Positions 21,690 to 23,124 of a stretch of DNA of 23,124 bases are shown one piece after another (position 1 is the stretch's first letter; each line of letters begins with the position of its first letter). The position numbers were made by a program, and so were the translations under genes. Origin of the DNA: JASLCR01 sp964384345 (GTDB lineage Bacteria; Patescibacteriota; Saccharimonadia; Saccharimonadales; Saccharimonadaceae); assembly GCA_964384345.1 (NCBI GenBank), contig CAYLKD010000011.1, positions 1 through 23,124 on the forward strand, in the 5' to 3' direction. The notes beneath the pieces are model-generated. The model ran no database searches. It had not been told where the DNA came from and was given only the letters and a program-made list of their open reading frames with translations.

Positions 21690-21695
21690 AAAACA

Positions 21696-22376
21696 ATGAG
21701 GAATAGTATGAAGAGTAATGGTGAGATTTATACTCCAGATGAAAAAGATTTAAGACAGCTCGTACCGCCATATCAGGAAGCGTTTAAACGTGAGCCTTGG
21801 GGAGAAGTAAGTAAATGCGCAGATGATCAACTACCAAAGCGATGTCCGGGTGGACTGTCTCGAATTGCCGTTGGACAGGTTTGTACAATGTGCAAGCTAG
21901 CACCAACTAGGCCAGCCTACGAAGAAGATGAGATTGTTGAGCGATTTAGTGAACTGAGAGATACGCGCTCGACCGTGTTTTACCGCGAAGTAACAGGTAG
22001 CGGCGAAGCAGCTTTTGCGGCAATCGCGTGGCGAGCTGATGCAACCACTATTGCATCAGATAAATATGGCGATGTGCCTGCAATGGAGAGTTGGCTTCGA
22101 GAAAAGTTTGGAGAAAAAGAAATCGTATGGCTCGATGAGGTATTTTCAGACATTTCGGTGCGAGAAAAAGGCAACCTCACTAACTTTAAAGCAATGCTTG
22201 ATGGCATGATGGAGGAACTTAGTTGTGACATTGTAGCCTACCGCACTATAAGTCCAGCAATGGTGCGCGTAGCTGATCGAGATTTTGGGTTAAATGCTCA
22301 AATATACAAATCAGAGCAAGGACAAGTTCCGGATCGCAGAGATTTTATAATAATCACTCGGGGAGAAACAGTATGA
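21696..22376 (+). CDS. GNAT-like protein with N-terminal cysteine cluster
   Basis: A 226-residue protein (222 if ATG 21708 is used). Near residues 40-66 there are four cysteines in the pattern C-x9-C-x12-C-x2-C (KCADDQLPKRC, then VCTMCKL), a likely zinc knuckle. The rest has strand-helix segments: STVFYREVTG, AAFAAIAWRAD, EIVWLDEVFSD, then VREKGNLTNFKAMLDGMME and DIVAYRTISPAMVRVADRDFG. These follow the order of an acetyltransferase core, with EVFSD before a helix replacing the usual acetyl-CoA R/QxxGxG loop. GNAT membership is tentative. Its TGA overlaps the ATG of the next gene (ATGA), so both are co-translated. Confidence 0.72.
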   Translation: MRNSMKSNGEIYTPDEKDLRQLVPPYQEAFKREPWGEVSKCADDQLPKRCPGGLSRIAVGQVCTMCKLAPTRPAYEEDEIVERFSELRDTRSTVFYREVTGSGEAAFAAIAWRADATTIASDKYGDVPAMESWLREKFGEKEIVWLDEVFSDISVREKGNLTNFKAMLDGMMEELSCDIVAYRTISPAMVRVADRDFGLNAQIYKSEQGQVPDRRDFIIITRGETV

Positions 22377-23083
22377 AAATATTAGTCATTGGTGGAATGC
22401 ACGGCAATGAGACATTAGGCATTGAGCTGGTGCGGTCACTTCTAAAGAATCCAATTGAGGGTATTGAAGCAACTATCGCTAACCAACCAGCAATTGACAT
22501 GAATACCCGTTTCACCACTCAGGATCTCAACCGGTCATTTCCAGGTAAGCTGGATAGTAATCAATTTGAAGATAGACGAGCAGCTGAGCTCGTGGAACTA
22601 AGCAAGTCTTTTGATATAGTGCTTGATTTTCACAATACCTATTGCCCGGATAATGATTGCAGTTTCGTTGGCGAATCAGTAGATGAGCAGCTGTTTGGCG
22701 CATCGTCTTTCTTAGGTCTTACCCGCGTTATTGTCGCTGATTATGAATGCATTAATAAATATGCAACTAATTGTATTTCAATTGAAATCAGTATGCAGAG
22801 TAAACTTAATGACGTTGCCGTGTGGCGCGAGAAAATAACTAGTCTTCAACGGCAAGTGAGCTTCATGACACAGACGACAGTCGAAAAATATCGTTTTGTA
22901 TACAGGATGACACTAGAAGATAGAGATAAGTTCAATCTAGATAATAAAAACTTAAGGGCCTTTAAGCTCATAGATCCAGAAATTGCTCAAGCAATGAATC
23001 TAGAAAGTCCGGCATATCCTATTTTTATTGCAGACACATTTACTCCTTATAATTACGGTGGAATAGTCGAAAGATATTGTTGA
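22373..23083 (+). CDS. Succinylglutamate desuccinylase/aspartoacylase-like zinc hydrolase (AstE/AspA family)
   Basis: A 236-residue protein. GGMHGNE supplies zinc ligands H10 and E13, DLNRSFPG carries the substrate-binding Arg, and VLDFHNTY supplies the third zinc ligand H92. This is the M14-like carboxypeptidase fold of AstE/AspA. The family removes an acyl group from an N-acyl amino acid or similar amide. CISIEIS (about 138-144) could hold the catalytic Glu. No signal peptide. It starts inside the stop codon of the GNAT-like gene (ATGA) behind GGGGAG. An acetyltransferase-like gene coupled to a deacylase suggests adding and removing acyl groups on related compounds. Confidence 0.88.
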   Translation: MKILVIGGMHGNETLGIELVRSLLKNPIEGIEATIANQPAIDMNTRFTTQDLNRSFPGKLDSNQFEDRRAAELVELSKSFDIVLDFHNTYCPDNDCSFVGESVDEQLFGASSFLGLTRVIVADYECINKYATNCISIEISMQSKLNDVAVWREKITSLQRQVSFMTQTTVEKYRFVYRMTLEDRDKFNLDNKNLRAFKLIDPEIAQAMNLESPAYPIFIADTFTPYNYGGIVERYC

Positions 23084-23103
23084 GGCTAACGGTACTCCGC
23101 ATA

Positions 23104-23124
23104 ATGAAATATAAAGGCTATATA
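23104..23124 (+). CDS. Possible start of a further gene, cut by the window edge
   Basis: An ATG 20 nt after the previous stop opens a frame (MKYKGYI) that runs to the window end. TTGAGG lies upstream. There is too little sequence to judge. Confidence 0.25.

Noticed and set aside
1..23124. CRISPR array, transposon, tRNA or 16S/23S genes
   Set aside because: No spaced repeats, transposase frames, terminal inverted repeats, tRNA cloverleaf or rRNA motifs were seen.
1..23124. Recoded UGA (glycine) genetic code
   Set aside because: TGA ends several genes at natural family length and in coupled junctions (4730, 18530, 22374), so the standard code applies.

Overview
The window reads as a fragment of a small-genome Patescibacteria (CPR) chromosome, most likely Saccharibacteria (TM7). 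Pointers are a microbial rhodopsin, a large coupling-protein-like ATPase with an unfamiliar N-terminal half, a TrpR/YerC-type regulator, many short unlinked enzymes, and phage-tail-like surface proteins. This assignment is inference from gene content, not a phylogeny. TGA is used as a normal stop at several tightly coupled gene junctions, so a UGA-as-glycine code (as in Gracilibacteria) is excluded. Two runs of 10 N mark assembly gaps; both lie against inverted repeats.

Layout. 1-626: the 3' part of a rhodopsin gene and its terminator. 703-6142: a block of tail-spike or tail-fibre-like proteins. A beta-helix-like protein lies on the plus strand. Opposite it is a minus-strand operon of a tail-fibre stalk protein, a short protein with a carbohydrate-binding-like module, and a GH26-like glycosidase carried on tail-fibre modules. 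6153-6259 is a foldable leader that could hide the ribosome binding site of that operon. 6341-12366: an accessory stretch of a PLD-like nuclease, an HD hydrolase with a methyltransferase, a tyrosine phosphatase, a Cys-containing orphan, a very AT-rich coupled pair (soluble protein plus membrane protein) that could be a defence cassette, and a HAD phosphatase. 12387-17102: an orphan, a gap-broken RNase P RNA (rnpB), a VirD4/TraD-like ATPase and an orphan partner. 17161-23124: an SGNH plus alpha/beta-hydrolase pair, a methyltransferase split by an in-frame amber codon, two HExxH proteins, a TrpR/YerC-type regulator with an apparent self-operator, an acetyltransferase-like protein and an AstE/AspA-like zinc hydrolase.

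The two most interesting signals are these. First, the tail-like proteins come without any other virion genes and without signal peptides. The operon has two copies of an N-terminal module, a shared C-terminal domain and a three-way-junction leader overlapping its Shine-Dalgarno sequence. Together they suggest a host-surface binding and degrading apparatus of an episymbiont rather than a prophage. Second, at eight genes a -10-like hexamer sits exactly 6 nt before the start codon, which predicts widespread leaderless transcription and fixes several gene starts.
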